Under the pieces are notes generated by a model, which was not told the origin of the DNA, ran no database searches, and was given only the letters and a program-made list of their open reading frames with translations. Shown here in pieces: positions 40,240 through 49,627 of a DNA stretch of 64,000 nucleotides. The DNA is from Rhodobacter sp. (GTDB lineage: Bacteria > Pseudomonadota > Alphaproteobacteria > Rhodobacterales > Rhodobacteraceae): contig JADJAB010000003.1 in the NCBI GenBank assembly GCA_016704435.1, positions 310,001 through 374,000 of the forward strand, in the 5' to 3' direction. Numbering within the stretch: the first letter of the stretch is position 1; the number at the start of each line of letters is the position of its first letter. The position numbers and the translations under genes are program-made.

Positions 40240-40770
40240 TCAGGCCAAGGCTCGCACCCGTGCCGCCAGCCATTCCAGATCGGCATCGGCGATGCCCAGT
40301 TCGGCCAGATGCGCAGCGGTGGACCACAGGTAGTCGCAGTTCAGGCCGCGCCCGCCGCGGGCCCGTGCGATGATCTGCGCCTGTTCTTCCAGCGCCAGCC
40401 CGCCGCAGTACTGGTTGTGATCGGGGTCGATCACATAGGCCAGCGCAGTGATGCGGCCTTCTGCGGTATCCAGCGGCAGCGTGGTTTCCAGATAGGCCGA
40501 GGAGATCAGCTCGCGTTCGCGCAGGGCGGCGATGGTGGCGTCTTCGGCCCCTGCCTCCACCGCAAAGGCCACGCCGTCGCAGGCCGCCCCGGCCGCCCGG
40601 TCCAGCGCCAGCACCAGGCCGGGATCGGCCACCGTGCCGCGATGGTGGATCGAGCGCATGCAGAAGCTGCGGTGCCAGCCCGCCGCGCGGGCGATGCGCC
40701 GGTCTGCTACCGGAAATTCCGGGTTCCACAGCAACGACCCATATCCGAACACCCACAGCGTTTCGCGCAA
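40240..40770 (-). CDS. chaC: Gamma-glutamylcyclotransferase, ChaC type
   Basis: Releases 5-oxoproline from glutathione-type gamma-glutamyl peptides. 176 residues from a TTG start at 40770, chosen because GGGAGGG lies 6 bases upstream and the protein then opens with the substrate loop LWVFGYGSLLWNPEF. The catalytic Glu is in ALRERELISSAYLE. No ATG fits in frame without adding a 33-residue unconserved leader. It lies upstream of the proton-channel pair on the same strand, 56 bases apart. Confidence 0.85.
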   Translation of the reverse strand: MRETLWVFGYGSLLWNPEFPVADRRIARAAGWHRSFCMRSIHHRGTVADPGLVLALDRAAGAACDGVAFAVEAGAEDATIAALRERELISSAYLETTLPLDTAEGRITALAYVIDPDHNQYCGGLALEEQAQIIARARGGRGLNCDYLWSTAAHLAELGIADADLEWLAARVRALA

Positions 40771-40832
40771 GGCTTGCCCTCCCAATGCGGCCCTCTTAGA
40801 CCATGGGCAGGTCCAGGGCAAAAGGGGCGACC

Positions 40833-41882
40833 ATGCGGTTTCTGAAATGGACGGCGATCGTGCTGGCAATCCTGGCGACGGGGATCTGGTTCGCCGCCTC
40901 TTTCGTGGTGCAGAACGGGGCCGAATCCTTCTTTGCCAACCTGGCGAAAGAGGGGCGGGTCGCTGCAGCGCCGGGCCTTTCGGTCGGCGGTTTTCCCACC
41001 CGGATGGATCTGGCGATGACCGGGGTGAAGTTTCTCGACCCGCAGACCGGCGAGGGGTGGGAACTGCCCGAGTTGCACCTCAGCGTGCCCAGCTGGAAGC
41101 CTTGGCACCTCACCGCCGAGTTGCCCGCGTCCCAGACCCTGACCCTGACGGCCGAAAGCGTGCCGCAGGAAATCACCGTCACCTCGGACGGGCTGGCCGC
41201 CTCGGTCCGCGTCAGCCCCGACATTGCGGTCGGCCTGCAGGAGATCACCGCAGGCGGGGCCGCGTTGGAAGCGGTGTCCTCGCTGGGCTGGACGGTGGGG
41301 GCGGCAGACCTGCGGGCCCGCCTGCTGATCGACGCGAATGATTCCAGGACCTATGCGCTGACGCTGGACGGCCGCGACATCGCGCCGGATGCCTCGCTGG
41401 CGCGCGCGCTGGCGGCGGTCAGCCTGCCCGACTTGCCCGATCTGCCGGTGTCGGACCTGCCGGCCAAGGTGGAAAGCCTGACCCTGGCGATGCAGCTTCA
41501 CCTGACCGAACCGTTGCACCTGACCAGCGCAGCCCTGAACCCGCAGCTGACCGGGCTGGAGCTGCAAGAGATGACTGCCGTCTGGGGGCCCCTGAAGATC
41601 GCCGCGACGGGCAATCTGGCCGGCGATGCGGCGGGGTTCGCGGCCGGCAGGATCGAGATCGAGATCACCAACTGGAACCGCCTGCCTCCGCTTCTGGCCG
41701 CAACGGGGGCCGTGCAGCCGGGGGTGGTGACGCTGATCAGCAACGGGATGAAGGCGCTGGCCGAAGAGGGCGGCGATCCGGCGGTGCTGAAGGTGCCGCT
41801 GATCATGGCAGACGGGCGGGCGACCCTGGGGCCGTTTCCGCTGGGCGAGGCGCCGCGGATGGCGCGCGGCCCCGGCAGCTGA
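40833..41882 (+). CDS. DUF2125 domain-containing membrane-anchored protein
   Basis: 349 residues from ATG 40833. An N-terminal anchor (FLKWTAIVLAILATGIWFAA) precedes a beta-rich periplasmic domain with GLSVGGFPTRMDLAMTGVKF, the DUF2125 hallmark. This family is related to AsmA-like proteins that handle lipids at the envelope, but function is unproven. It converges on the extensin-like gene with the two stop codons directly abutting. Confidence 0.85.
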   Translation: MRFLKWTAIVLAILATGIWFAASFVVQNGAESFFANLAKEGRVAAAPGLSVGGFPTRMDLAMTGVKFLDPQTGEGWELPELHLSVPSWKPWHLTAELPASQTLTLTAESVPQEITVTSDGLAASVRVSPDIAVGLQEITAGGAALEAVSSLGWTVGAADLRARLLIDANDSRTYALTLDGRDIAPDASLARALAAVSLPDLPDLPVSDLPAKVESLTLAMQLHLTEPLHLTSAALNPQLTGLELQEMTAVWGPLKIAATGNLAGDAAGFAAGRIEIEITNWNRLPPLLAATGAVQPGVVTLISNGMKALAEEGGDPAVLKVPLIMADGRATLGPFPLGEAPRMARGPGS

Positions 41883-42719
41883 TCACCGGCAATAGGCGCC
41901 GCTGCGATAGCTGGCGGTGTCGAAATGCAGGTGGTCTTCGTGATAGCCGTCGGACCCCGGCCCCAGCGTGGTATTGAAGATGCCGCAGGCCGCCTTGTGG
42001 GCGCGGCGCAGGGTCTTGTTGTAGTTCGCGGCCACGGTCAGCAGCCGGCCGCTGGACAGCACGAAGCCCGCCACATCCACCGCCTTGCCCTTGCCATGTT
42101 CGCTGATCTTCGCGCCCTTCTTGTTGTTGCGGCTGCGGCAGATGTAATGCGCGGCTATCCGCAACTCGACCACATCGCCGCCATAGGTGGGCTGCAGCAC
42201 GTCGCGAACCCAGGTGTCCAGGGCTGTGGCCGTGGCACAATCGACGGTGATCGCCTGGCTCAGCCGCACACCGGACACGCTGGTGACGCGCACCCCGTCC
42301 TGCAACCCGCAACCCTTCACCTTGGCCTTGATCGGCGCGATCTTCTCGCCCTTGATCGCGTTCACCCCGCAGACCGCGCCCTTCTTCGACGCGGTCTCCT
42401 TTTTCTTCTTCTTGCTCTTCGGGGCCGGGGCCGTGTCGGCCGCGTCCTCGGCCAGACTTGCCAGATCCAGCCCCTGATCCTTGCCCTTGCGGGCGGTGGC
42501 CACCTTTTCGACCAACGCTTTTGGCCGCGCACGCGGGCGAAGCGAGGCGGCAAGCCCTTCGCCCGGCGCAGCGACGGCTGCCTCGGGTGCCGCGGCGGCG
42601 GCAACGGGCAGGGCGTAAAGCGGGTTCGGCGGCGGGAGCGGCGACCGGGTCATGTCTTCGGCCAGGGCCGCAGTGGCCAGAAGCAGAACGACCGCACCCA
42701 GCACCGCACCGCGCCGCAT
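41883..42719 (-). CDS. Extensin-like C-terminal domain protein, exported
   Basis: 278 residues from ATG 42719, signal peptide MRRGAVLGAVVLLLATAALA. A Pro/Ala/Lys-rich linker (residues 30-110, with the KSKKKKK run) precedes the extensin-like domain: CGVNAIKGEKIAPI, GCGLQDGVRVTSVSGVRLS, SEHGKGKAVDVAGFVL and YHEDHLHFDTASY. The His/Asp pattern is that of M15-type zinc peptidases, so cell-wall peptide cleavage is plausible but not shown. It follows the dehydrogenase gene with 1 base between. Confidence 0.88.
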   Translation of the reverse strand: MRRGAVLGAVVLLLATAALAEDMTRSPLPPPNPLYALPVAAAAAPEAAVAAPGEGLAASLRPRARPKALVEKVATARKGKDQGLDLASLAEDAADTAPAPKSKKKKKETASKKGAVCGVNAIKGEKIAPIKAKVKGCGLQDGVRVTSVSGVRLSQAITVDCATATALDTWVRDVLQPTYGGDVVELRIAAHYICRSRNNKKGAKISEHGKGKAVDVAGFVLSSGRLLTVAANYNKTLRRAHKAACGIFNTTLGPGSDGYHEDHLHFDTASYRSGAYCR

Positions 42720-42720
42720 C

Positions 42721-43647
42721 TCAGCCCCCCCTGGGCGGCTCGGCCCCCCGGCCGAAATCCGGCGCGGCAGTGTCCTGCCCGGCCTCGATGATGCCCCGGC
42801 GGATGGCGCGGGTGCGGGTAAAATAGGCATGCAGATGGTCGCCGTCCCCCATGCGGATGGCGCGCTGCAGCACGAAAAGCTCTTCGGTGAAGCGGCCGAG
42901 GATGTCCAGCACCGCGTCCTTGTTGGTCAGGAAGACGTCGCGCCACATGGTGGGGTCGCTGGCGGCGATCCGGGTGAAATCGCGAAATCCCGTCGCCGAA
43001 TACTGCACGATCTCCGATTGCGATACGCGGCGCATGTGATCGGCCACCCCGACCATCGTATAGGCGATCAGGTGCGGCGCATGGCTGACCACGGCCACCA
43101 CCAGATCGTGATGCGCCACATCCATCGTGTCGACCTTGGCGCCGATGCCTTCCAGCAGCGACCGCAGCCGCGCCAGTTCGGCCGCGTCGGTCTCGGCACC
43201 CGGCGTCAACAGCCACCAGCGGTTCTGGAACAGCGTGGCAAAGCCCGACCGCGGGCCGGAGTATTCGGTGCCCGCCATCGGGTGGCCGGGAATGAAATGC
43301 ACGCCCGGCGGGATATGCGGCGCCACCGCCTCGACCACAGCGCCCTTGACGCTGCCCACATCGGTAACCACGGCTCCGGGCTTCAGATGCGGCGCGATCT
43401 CGGCGGCAATCGCGCCCATCGCGCCGATCGGCACCGCCAGCACCACCAGATCGGCACCCTGCACGGCCTCGGCCGCCGTCTCGCAGACCCTGTCGCAGAA
43501 CAGCTCGCGCGCCACCGCCCGTGTCTCGGCCGATCTGGCATGGCCGATGATCTCGGCAGCCAACCCCTGGGCGCGCATCGCATGGGCCATCGAGCTGGCG
43601 ATAAGACCAAGGCCGATCAGCGCGACGCGGGGGTAGATCACGCTCAT
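42721..43647 (-). CDS. tyrC: Prephenate/arogenate (cyclohexadienyl) dehydrogenase
   Basis: NAD(P)-dependent oxidative decarboxylation in tyrosine synthesis. 308 residues. N-terminal Rossmann motif VALIGLGLIASSMAHAMRAQ, catalytic and substrate residues in FIPGHPMAGTEYSGP, and C-terminal helical dimer domain (SHAPHLIAYTMVG, SATGFRDFTRIAASDPTMWR). No ACT or chorismate-mutase domain, so it is the monofunctional type. It starts 8 bases after the hisC stop. Paralogue naming (tyrA/tyrC) is a convention. Confidence 0.92.
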   Translation of the reverse strand: MSVIYPRVALIGLGLIASSMAHAMRAQGLAAEIIGHARSAETRAVARELFCDRVCETAAEAVQGADLVVLAVPIGAMGAIAAEIAPHLKPGAVVTDVGSVKGAVVEAVAPHIPPGVHFIPGHPMAGTEYSGPRSGFATLFQNRWWLLTPGAETDAAELARLRSLLEGIGAKVDTMDVAHHDLVVAVVSHAPHLIAYTMVGVADHMRRVSQSEIVQYSATGFRDFTRIAASDPTMWRDVFLTNKDAVLDILGRFTEELFVLQRAIRMGDGDHLHAYFTRTRAIRRGIIEAGQDTAAPDFGRGAEPPRGG

Positions 43648-43655
43648 CCGGCCCC

Positions 43656-44741
43656 CTACTTCGCGCCCTTGAAGCGCGCCACCGCATGGGCCACGCGCCG
43701 GCAGGCGGATTCGTCACCGATGGTGATGCGCAGGCAATGCGGCAGGTTGTAGCCCGCCACCTGGCGCACGATCAGGCCCTCGGCCTGCAGGAAGGCATCG
43801 CAGGCCTGCGCCTCGTCCGCGCTGGCAAAGCGCGCCAGAATGAAATTCGCCGCCGACACATCCGATGGCACTCCGACCTCGGCCAGGGCCGAGGCCAGCC
43901 AGGCCCGCATGCGCGCATTGTCGGCGCGGCATTTGGCGACGTAGTCCTGGTCGCGCACCGCCGCCTCGGCCGCATCCATCTGCGCGGCCGACAGGTTGAA
44001 GGGCTGGCGGACGCGGTTCAGCACGTCGATCACCTCGGCCGGACCATAGCCCCAGCCGATCCGAAGGCCGCCAAGACCGTAGATCTTGGAAAAGGTCCGG
44101 GTCATCACCACATTCGACCGCGCCTCGATCAGCGCCAGACCGGCGTCAAAGCCTTCGACATATTCCGCATAGGCCCCGTCCAGCACCAGCATGGCCTGCT
44201 TCGGCAAGCCCGCGGCCAGGCGTTCCACCTCGGCCGGCGCGATCATCGTGCCGGTAGGGTTGTTGGGGTTGGCGATGAACACCAGCCTGGTGCGCGGGCC
44301 GCAGGCGGCCAGGATTGCGTCGACATCGGTGACCCGCTCGCGCTCCTTCACCTCGACCGGCGTGGCGCCGGCGGCCAGCGCGCAGATGCGGTACATCAGG
44401 AACCCGTGTTCGGTGAACACCACCTCGTCGCGCGGCCCGGCATAGGCTTGCGCCAGAAACTGGATGATCTCGTCGCTGCCGACGCCGCAGATGACCCGGG
44501 CGGCGTCGAGGCCATGCACCTCGGCGATGGCCGTGCGAAGCTCGGCATGGTCAGTCGACGGATAGCGATGCAATCCGTGAACGGCGCGCTGGAAGGACTC
44601 CTTCGCCTTGTCCGACGGCCCGAAGGGGTTTTCGTTCGACGACAGCTTGACCGCATTGGCCACGCCCGCGGCCGCGGCCTTGCCGCCCACATAGGGCGCA
44701 ATCTCCAGAATGCCCGGCTGCGGGCGGATCATGTTCGTCAT
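43656..44741 (-). CDS. hisC: Histidinol-phosphate aminotransferase
   Basis: PLP enzyme of histidine synthesis that, in bacteria with this gene order, may also transaminate phenylpyruvate or prephenate. 361 residues. KLSSNENPFGPSDKAKESF at the N-terminus, NPNNPTGTMI, DGAYAEYVEGFD, and the Schiff-base Lys in MTRTFSKIYGLGGLRIGWGY. First gene of the hisC-tyrC-extensin unit. Confidence 0.94.
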   Translation of the reverse strand: MTNMIRPQPGILEIAPYVGGKAAAAGVANAVKLSSNENPFGPSDKAKESFQRAVHGLHRYPSTDHAELRTAIAEVHGLDAARVICGVGSDEIIQFLAQAYAGPRDEVVFTEHGFLMYRICALAAGATPVEVKERERVTDVDAILAACGPRTRLVFIANPNNPTGTMIAPAEVERLAAGLPKQAMLVLDGAYAEYVEGFDAGLALIEARSNVVMTRTFSKIYGLGGLRIGWGYGPAEVIDVLNRVRQPFNLSAAQMDAAEAAVRDQDYVAKCRADNARMRAWLASALAEVGVPSDVSAANFILARFASADEAQACDAFLQAEGLIVRQVAGYNLPHCLRITIGDESACRRVAHAVARFKGAK

Positions 44742-44840
44742 CGGATACCCCAGGGTCTGGCCCGGTTCTTACCCGGCAAGGCCAGCCAAGACCAGAGGGT
44801 TCGCGATATCCGCTCGCCTCGCCCGGCCCCGTCCGCGGAT

Positions 44841-44950
44841 GCCTCCGGCGGGAGTATTTGGACCAAGATGAAGCTGCGGGAAAGCACTCCCGGCTTTATC
44901 TTGGCAGAAATACTCCGGGTGGAGGCGAAGCCGGGGGGGCAGCGCCCCCA
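44841..44950. repeat. Inverted pair of the GGAGTATTT..CCAAGATGAAG repeat plus a GC hairpin
   Basis: Left copy 44841-44874: CCTCCGGCGGGAGTATTT, three bases, then CCAAGATGAAGC. Right copy 44892-44926 is the same element inverted: GGCTTTATCTTGG, three bases, AAATACTCC, then GGTGGAGGC. The arms pair over about 33 bases with a few mismatches. GGGGGGGC-agc-GCCCCC follows at 44934-44950. The pieces match those at 19.19-19.28 kb. It lies 50 bases past the end of the DsbD-N-like gene and upstream of hisC, both on the minus strand. Confidence 0.8.
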
Positions 44951-44975
44951 TCGACGGTGGCGCATGGATCGGCGG

Positions 44976-45788
44976 TCACGGCGCCGGACAGCCGCGGATC
45001 TCGACCGCACCCTTGTCGGAAATCACCGTCAGCGTCATGGCCGAGCGGTCCAGCGCAAACGGCTGGCCTGACGGGCCGACCATCTCGGTCACCGCGACCA
45101 GGCGGTTGCCGGTCCGGCTGGCCACCGCCTCGGCCACCCAGATCCGCGGATCCTCGGTCTCGAAGGCCACGGTCTCTTCGCCGGGCTGGCGCGGCAAGGC
45201 GATCTCGGCCGTGATCCGCAGACCATCGGCGATCGGATCGACGGTGCAGGACACCTGTCCCACGCCCGCCTCTCCGGCGCTTTCCGGCCGGGCCTTCAGC
45301 GCCGCGCGGATCTGGTCGTCCGGCGCGCCGGGAGCCGCAACCTCGACCACCAGATCCAGATAGGCGGGCATGCAGATGTCGCGACAGACGCCCAGTTCCA
45401 CCGCAGCGCGCAACACCACCGGGCGGGTCGGGTCCACCGCCTCCACCTCTACCGGCAGCACGACGCCGCCCTTGTAGCCGATGGTCTTGAAGCCGCTGGT
45501 GTGGAACACCGTCGGCGACGGCCAATGCACCCGCACCGATTTCAGGTTCTCCGAGCCGGACCAGTCGAATCGCGGTGGAATGCCGGCATCGCCCGGCGAG
45601 CGCCAGTAGGTCTTCCACCCCGGTGCGAGTTGCAGCCGGATGCCCGCCATATGTGCGCCCGTCTGCATTTGCCAGCCCGACAGCAGGTCACCCGCCAGCA
45701 CATCCTCCTGCGTCGTGCCGCGCGCTTGGGCCGGCAGTGCGGCAAGACACAGCGCAAGCGCCGTCAGAGTCGGGGCCTGCCGCAGCAT
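44976..45788 (-). CDS. Exported DsbD N-terminal-domain-like protein
   Basis: 270 residues from ATG 45788, signal peptide MLRQAPTLTALALCLAALPA. The middle (GWKTYWRSPGDAGIPPRFDW, then VELGVCRDICMP with a Cys-x3-Cys pair) matches the immunoglobulin-like thiol-transfer domain of DsbD (DsbD-alpha). The membrane and thioredoxin-like domains of DsbD are absent, so a separate CcdA/DsbD-type partner would be needed. Divergent from yqgE with 57 bases between starts. Confidence 0.85.
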   Translation of the reverse strand: MLRQAPTLTALALCLAALPAQARGTTQEDVLAGDLLSGWQMQTGAHMAGIRLQLAPGWKTYWRSPGDAGIPPRFDWSGSENLKSVRVHWPSPTVFHTSGFKTIGYKGGVVLPVEVEAVDPTRPVVLRAAVELGVCRDICMPAYLDLVVEVAAPGAPDDQIRAALKARPESAGEAGVGQVSCTVDPIADGLRITAEIALPRQPGEETVAFETEDPRIWVAEAVASRTGNRLVAVTEMVGPSGQPFALDRSAMTLTVISDKGAVEIRGCPAP

Positions 45789-45845
45789 GCTCGGGCCTTG
45801 AGATATGCCCGGATCAGGCCCATGTTTCAGGAATGGGAGGGTGCC

Positions 45846-46409
45846 ATGGAGACGATGGATCTGTCGGGCCAGTTGCTGATCGCGATGCCGGGAATGGGCG
45901 ATCCGCGGTTTCAGCGCAGCGTCATCCTGATCTGCGCCCATTCCGGCGATGGCGCCATGGGCCTGATCATCAACAAGCCGGCGGGCGATCTGTCGTTTGT
46001 GGGCATGCTGGAGCATCTGGGCATCAAGACCGCCCAGGGTGGCCGCGACATCCGCGTGCGCTTCGGCGGGCCGGTCGAACGCGGGCGCGGTTTCGTGCTG
46101 CATTCCGACGACTGGACCGGCGGAGAGGCCACGATGGAGGTGCCGGGCGGGTTGCGGATGACCGCGACGCTGGACATCCTCGAGGCGCTGGCGGGCGGCA
46201 AGGGGCCGGCCCGGGCGCTGCTGGCGCTGGGCTATTCCGGCTGGGGCCCGGGCCAACTTGAAGACGAGATCGGCCGCAATGACTGGCTGGTCTGCGATCC
46301 GGGCACCGATCTGGTCTTTTCCGATGAGGACCCTGCGAAGTGGGCAGGCGCGCTGCGGCTGATCGGGGTGGACCCGGTGACGCTGTCGGCGACGGCGGGG
46401 CGGGCCTGA
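45846..46409 (+). CDS. YqgE/AlgH family protein
   Basis: 187 residues. MDLSGQLLIAMPGMGDPRFQ-RSVILICAHSGDGAMGLIIN is the UPF0301 N-terminus and GYSGWGPGQLEDEIGRNDWL its C-terminal hallmark. GGGAGG at 45835-45840 fixes ATG 45846. The family is conserved; AlgH has been linked to alginate regulation, but the biochemical role is unknown. Confidence 0.93.
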   Translation: METMDLSGQLLIAMPGMGDPRFQRSVILICAHSGDGAMGLIINKPAGDLSFVGMLEHLGIKTAQGGRDIRVRFGGPVERGRGFVLHSDDWTGGEATMEVPGGLRMTATLDILEALAGGKGPARALLALGYSGWGPGQLEDEIGRNDWLVCDPGTDLVFSDEDPAKWAGALRLIGVDPVTLSATAGRA

Positions 46410-46569
46410 GTCGCTGCGGAAAGCGCGAAAAAGACCCGAAGCCTGCCCGATCCCGGCCACAGTCACCACGGATTATCCGCCTTGAAGGCAGGCGGACTGG
46501 CCGCGCACGGCGGCGCGTGGCAGGCTTTGCAACAGCGGCCCCGGCGGGGCACAAAGGGGACGGGCAGCA

Positions 46570-47487
46570 ATGTTGCGCAAGCTGGCGGCGGCCGTCGTGA
46601 TCATGGGCCTTGGCCTGGGCAGCGGCGATTCGGTCGCGCAGGACAGGGTGACCCTTGGCTGGGGCCGGATGTTCTCCAACGATGGCATCGGCGATGGCAA
46701 GGACCGCTGGCGCACCGGTTCCTACACCATCAGCCGGGTGCGCGGGCGGTCCTGGTCGGGCGCCTTGCCCGCCACCTTCGGCGAAATCCTTGAGTTCCGC
46801 GCCCGCACCGACATCATCGCGCCGGAAAGCCTGCGGTTCGTTCCGCCCGGCGACCGCCGCTATGCCGGGGTGCTGACCTTCGGCCTGCACACGCATTTCG
46901 ACATGAAAGGTTTCGAGACCAGCCTGGGCGCCGATCTGGCGATCACCGGCCCGCAGAACCGCCTCAGCGACGTGCAGGAGGCGTTGCACGACATCTTCGG
47001 CGCAACGCCACCGCTGGTCGCGTCCAGCCAGATCCCGAACGGCTTTTACCCCACGCTGGTCGTCGAGACCGGCCGCCGCTTCGATCTGGGCGGCACGGCG
47101 CATCTGCGCCCCTTCGTCGAAGTGCAGGCCGGGCTGGAGACCTTTGTCCGCGGCGGCTTCGACCTTTCCTTCGGCAGCTACGGCTCCGGTGCCTTGATGC
47201 TGCGCGACCAGGCCAGCGGCCAGCGCTACCGTGCCGTTGCGGGCGGCCTGACGCCGGGGCTGACCTTCAGCCTGGGCGGCGACATCGCCCGTGTCTTCGA
47301 CAGCGCGATCCTGCCCGACGGCGGCGCGGCGGTGCTGTCGGATACGCGATCCAGATTGCGGGCCGGCGTCGCCTGGCAGGGCGAACGCGCCTCGGCCTTC
47401 TACGGGCTGAGCTGGCTTGGCCGCGAATTCGAAGGCCAGCGCGATGACCAGCTGGTCGGCTCCCTCAGCCTGACGCTGCGGTTCTGA
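46570..47487 (+). CDS. LpxR-family outer-membrane lipid A 3'-O-deacylase
   Basis: 305 residues with a signal peptide (MLRKLAAAVVIMGLGLGSGD-SVAQ). LpxR features: GRMFSNDGIGDGKDRWRTGS (Asn and Asp of the active-site/calcium region) and alternating beta-strand segments ending in a C-terminal Phe (SLTLRF), typical of an outer-membrane beta barrel. Predicted to remove the 3'-acyloxyacyl chain of lipid A. Activity not provable from sequence. Confidence 0.8.
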   Translation: MLRKLAAAVVIMGLGLGSGDSVAQDRVTLGWGRMFSNDGIGDGKDRWRTGSYTISRVRGRSWSGALPATFGEILEFRARTDIIAPESLRFVPPGDRRYAGVLTFGLHTHFDMKGFETSLGADLAITGPQNRLSDVQEALHDIFGATPPLVASSQIPNGFYPTLVVETGRRFDLGGTAHLRPFVEVQAGLETFVRGGFDLSFGSYGSGALMLRDQASGQRYRAVAGGLTPGLTFSLGGDIARVFDSAILPDGGAAVLSDTRSRLRAGVAWQGERASAFYGLSWLGREFEGQRDDQLVGSLSLTLRF

Positions 47488-47497
47488 ACGGCCCCGT

Positions 47498-48912
47498 TCA
47501 GACCGCCAGGAAGTTGCGGAACTGCCAGGGGTCGTCCTCGTCGCGGTCTTCGGCAAAGCTGTTGATGCGGTTCTGCAGCGGCGTCCAGTCGGTGTAGTGG
47601 CATTCCATCGACCCCAGATAGGGCCGCTGCACCTGCAGACAGCGGACATGGTCCATCTCGTCGGCCTCGACAAATCCCGCGCGCGGGTTTTCCACCGCCC
47701 AGACCATCGCCGCCAGCACCGCGCTGGTGACCTGCATTCCGGTCGCGTTCTGTCCGGGCGCCAGCCGCCGCGCCGCGTCGCAGGACAGACGGGAGCCATA
47801 CCACATCGCCCCCCTGGCATGACCATAGAGCAGCACCCCCAGGTCATCGCCGCCGCCGGTGATCTCATCCGCCGTCAGGATGTGCTGCGACTGCGGCAGC
47901 ATGCCGGCGCCATTGGTTTCGTGCAGCGACAGGATCGCGTCGTTGCAGGGGTGATAGGCATAGTGGCAGGTCGGCCGGTAGACGGCCTTCCCGTCCTGCC
48001 AGACGGTCATGTAGTCGGGGATCGACAGGCTTTCGTTATGGGTGATCAGATAGCCGAACTGCGGCCCCACGCCAGGGCACCAGGACCGCACGCGGGTGTC
48101 CGCGCCGGGCCGGTCGATCCAGATCGCATGGCCGGGGCCGTGGTCGAAGGCATGGCCGTTCGGCGGCAGCGCCTTTTCATGCGTGCCCCAGCCCAGTTCG
48201 GCCGGCTGATAGCCTTCGGACAGCAGACCATCGACCGACCAGGTGTTGACGAAAACCCCCTGCGGCTTCGGGTTGGCGCTGACCTGGGTGTCGCGCTCGG
48301 CGATATGCACGCCCTTCACGCCCAGCGTCATCGCCAGCCGCGCCCAATCCTCGCGGGTCGTCGGATCGGTGGCGAGGCCGGTATCCGTGGCCAGCCGCAA
48401 CAGCGCCTCTTTCAAGAGCCAGCTGACCATGCCGGGGTTCGCGCCGCAGCAGGACACCGCCGTCGGTCCGCCGACATACCCGCGCCCCAGCGCCCGCACC
48501 CTTTCGCGCAGCGGATAATTGGTGCGCTCGGCGTTAGGCAGGGCGGAGCCGAAGTAGAACCCCGGCCAGGGCTCCACCACCGTATCGACGTATTGCACGC
48601 CGATTTCCTGTGCCAGTTTCATCAGTTCGATCGAATCCACGTCGACCGACAGGTTGACGATCATCCCGCGGCCTTCGGGGAACAGCCCGCGCAGGTGGAG
48701 GCGAAATTCTCGGGCGTCAGGGCCAACTGAACATGGCCGATGCCATGCTCGCGCAGGATATGGGCGAAGTCGACCGAGGGCTCGATCACGGTGAACCGGC
48801 TGCGATCAAAGCCGATGTGCCGTTCGATCAGCGGCAACACGCCGCGCCCGATCGAGCCGAAGCCGATCATCACCAGCGCGCCCTCGATGCCTGCGTGAAC
48901 CTTGTCCGTCAT
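47498..48912 (-). CDS. hss: Homospermidine synthase (frameshifted)
   Basis: NAD-dependent synthesis of sym-homospermidine from putrescine. It starts MTDKVHAGIEGALVMIGFGS-IGRGVLPL (Rossmann motif). The frame breaks near 48697-48702 (one base missing); restoring it joins ALTPENFA to LHLRGLFPEGRGMIVNLSVD-VDSIELMKLAQE. Later segments SCCGANPGMVSWLLKEAL, LGWGTHEKALPPNGHAFDHG and SLHETNGAGMLPQSQH match the family. Restored length about 470 residues. Converges on lpxR (10 bases between stops). Confidence 0.92.
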
Positions 48913-48952
48913 CTGGTTTGCCCTTTCCTCGTCCGTCGCCGGAAAATGAAAA

Positions 48953-48973
48953 GGCCCGCCGGTGTGGCGGGCC
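48953..48973 (-). terminator. Rho-independent terminator of rpsD
   Basis: GGCCCGCC-ggtgt-GGCGGGCC. On the minus strand it is followed by TTTTCATTTT. 33 bases after the rpsD stop. On the plus strand CCTTTTT follows, so it could work in both directions. Confidence 0.88.
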
Positions 48974-49006
48974 CCTTTTTCGCTGATCTGCCGGAATGGG
49001 GCGGGA

Positions 49007-49627
49007 TCAGTTCTTGGCGTAATATTCCACGACCAGGTTCGGTTCCATCTGCACCGGATAGGGCACGTCGCCCAGACCCGGAGTGCGCACGAACTTGGCG
49101 GTCATCTTGTTGTGGTCGACTTCGATGTAGTCGGGCACGTCACGCTCGGCCAGGGCCACGGCTTCCAGAACCAGCGCCATCTGCTTGGACTTCTGGCGCA
49201 CTTCGATGATGTCGCCTTCCTTGACGCGGTAGGAGGCGATGTTGACGCGCTGGCCGTTCACCGTGACATGGCCATGGTTCACGAACTGGCGGGCGGCAAA
49301 GACGGTCGGCACGAACTTGGCGCGGTAGACCACCGCGTCCAGGCGGCGCTCCAGCAGGCCGATCAACATCTCGCCGGTGTCGCCGCGCACGCGCTCGGCC
49401 TCGCCATAGATCTTGCGGAACTGCTTTTCGGTCAGGTCGCCGTAATAGCCCTTCAGCTTCTGCTTGGCGCGCAGCTGAGTGCCGAAGTCCGACATCTTGT
49501 TCTTGCGGCGCTGGCCGTGCTGGCCGGGGCCGTATTCACGCTTGTTGATCGGGGACTTCGGGCGGCCCCAGATGTTTTCGCCCATCCGGCGGTCGATCTT
49601 GTGCTTGGCAGAGGTGCGTTTGGTCAC
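49007..49627 (-). CDS. rpsD: 30S ribosomal protein S4
   Basis: Primary 16S rRNA-binding protein of the small subunit. 206 residues from a GTG start at 49627, supported by AAGGAGA just upstream. N-terminal VTKRTSAKHKIDRRMGENIW, QLRAKQKLKGYYGDLTEKQF, and the S4 RNA-binding domain LERRLDAVVYRAKFVPT ... ARQFVNHGHVTVNGQRVNIA. Monocistronic with its own terminator. Confidence 0.97.
   Translation of the reverse strand: MTKRTSAKHKIDRRMGENIWGRPKSPINKREYGPGQHGQRRKNKMSDFGTQLRAKQKLKGYYGDLTEKQFRKIYGEAERVRGDTGEMLIGLLERRLDAVVYRAKFVPTVFAARQFVNHGHVTVNGQRVNIASYRVKEGDIIEVRQKSKQMALVLEAVALAERDVPDYIEVDHNKMTAKFVRTPGLGDVPYPVQMEPNLVVEYYAKN

Noticed and set aside
36962..40333. A 1123-codon open frame on the plus strand opposite the MotB/ExbB-like genes
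   Set aside because: It is the antisense of two well-supported genes. Its His/Gln/Arg/Gly-rich composition is typical of high-GC antisense frames.
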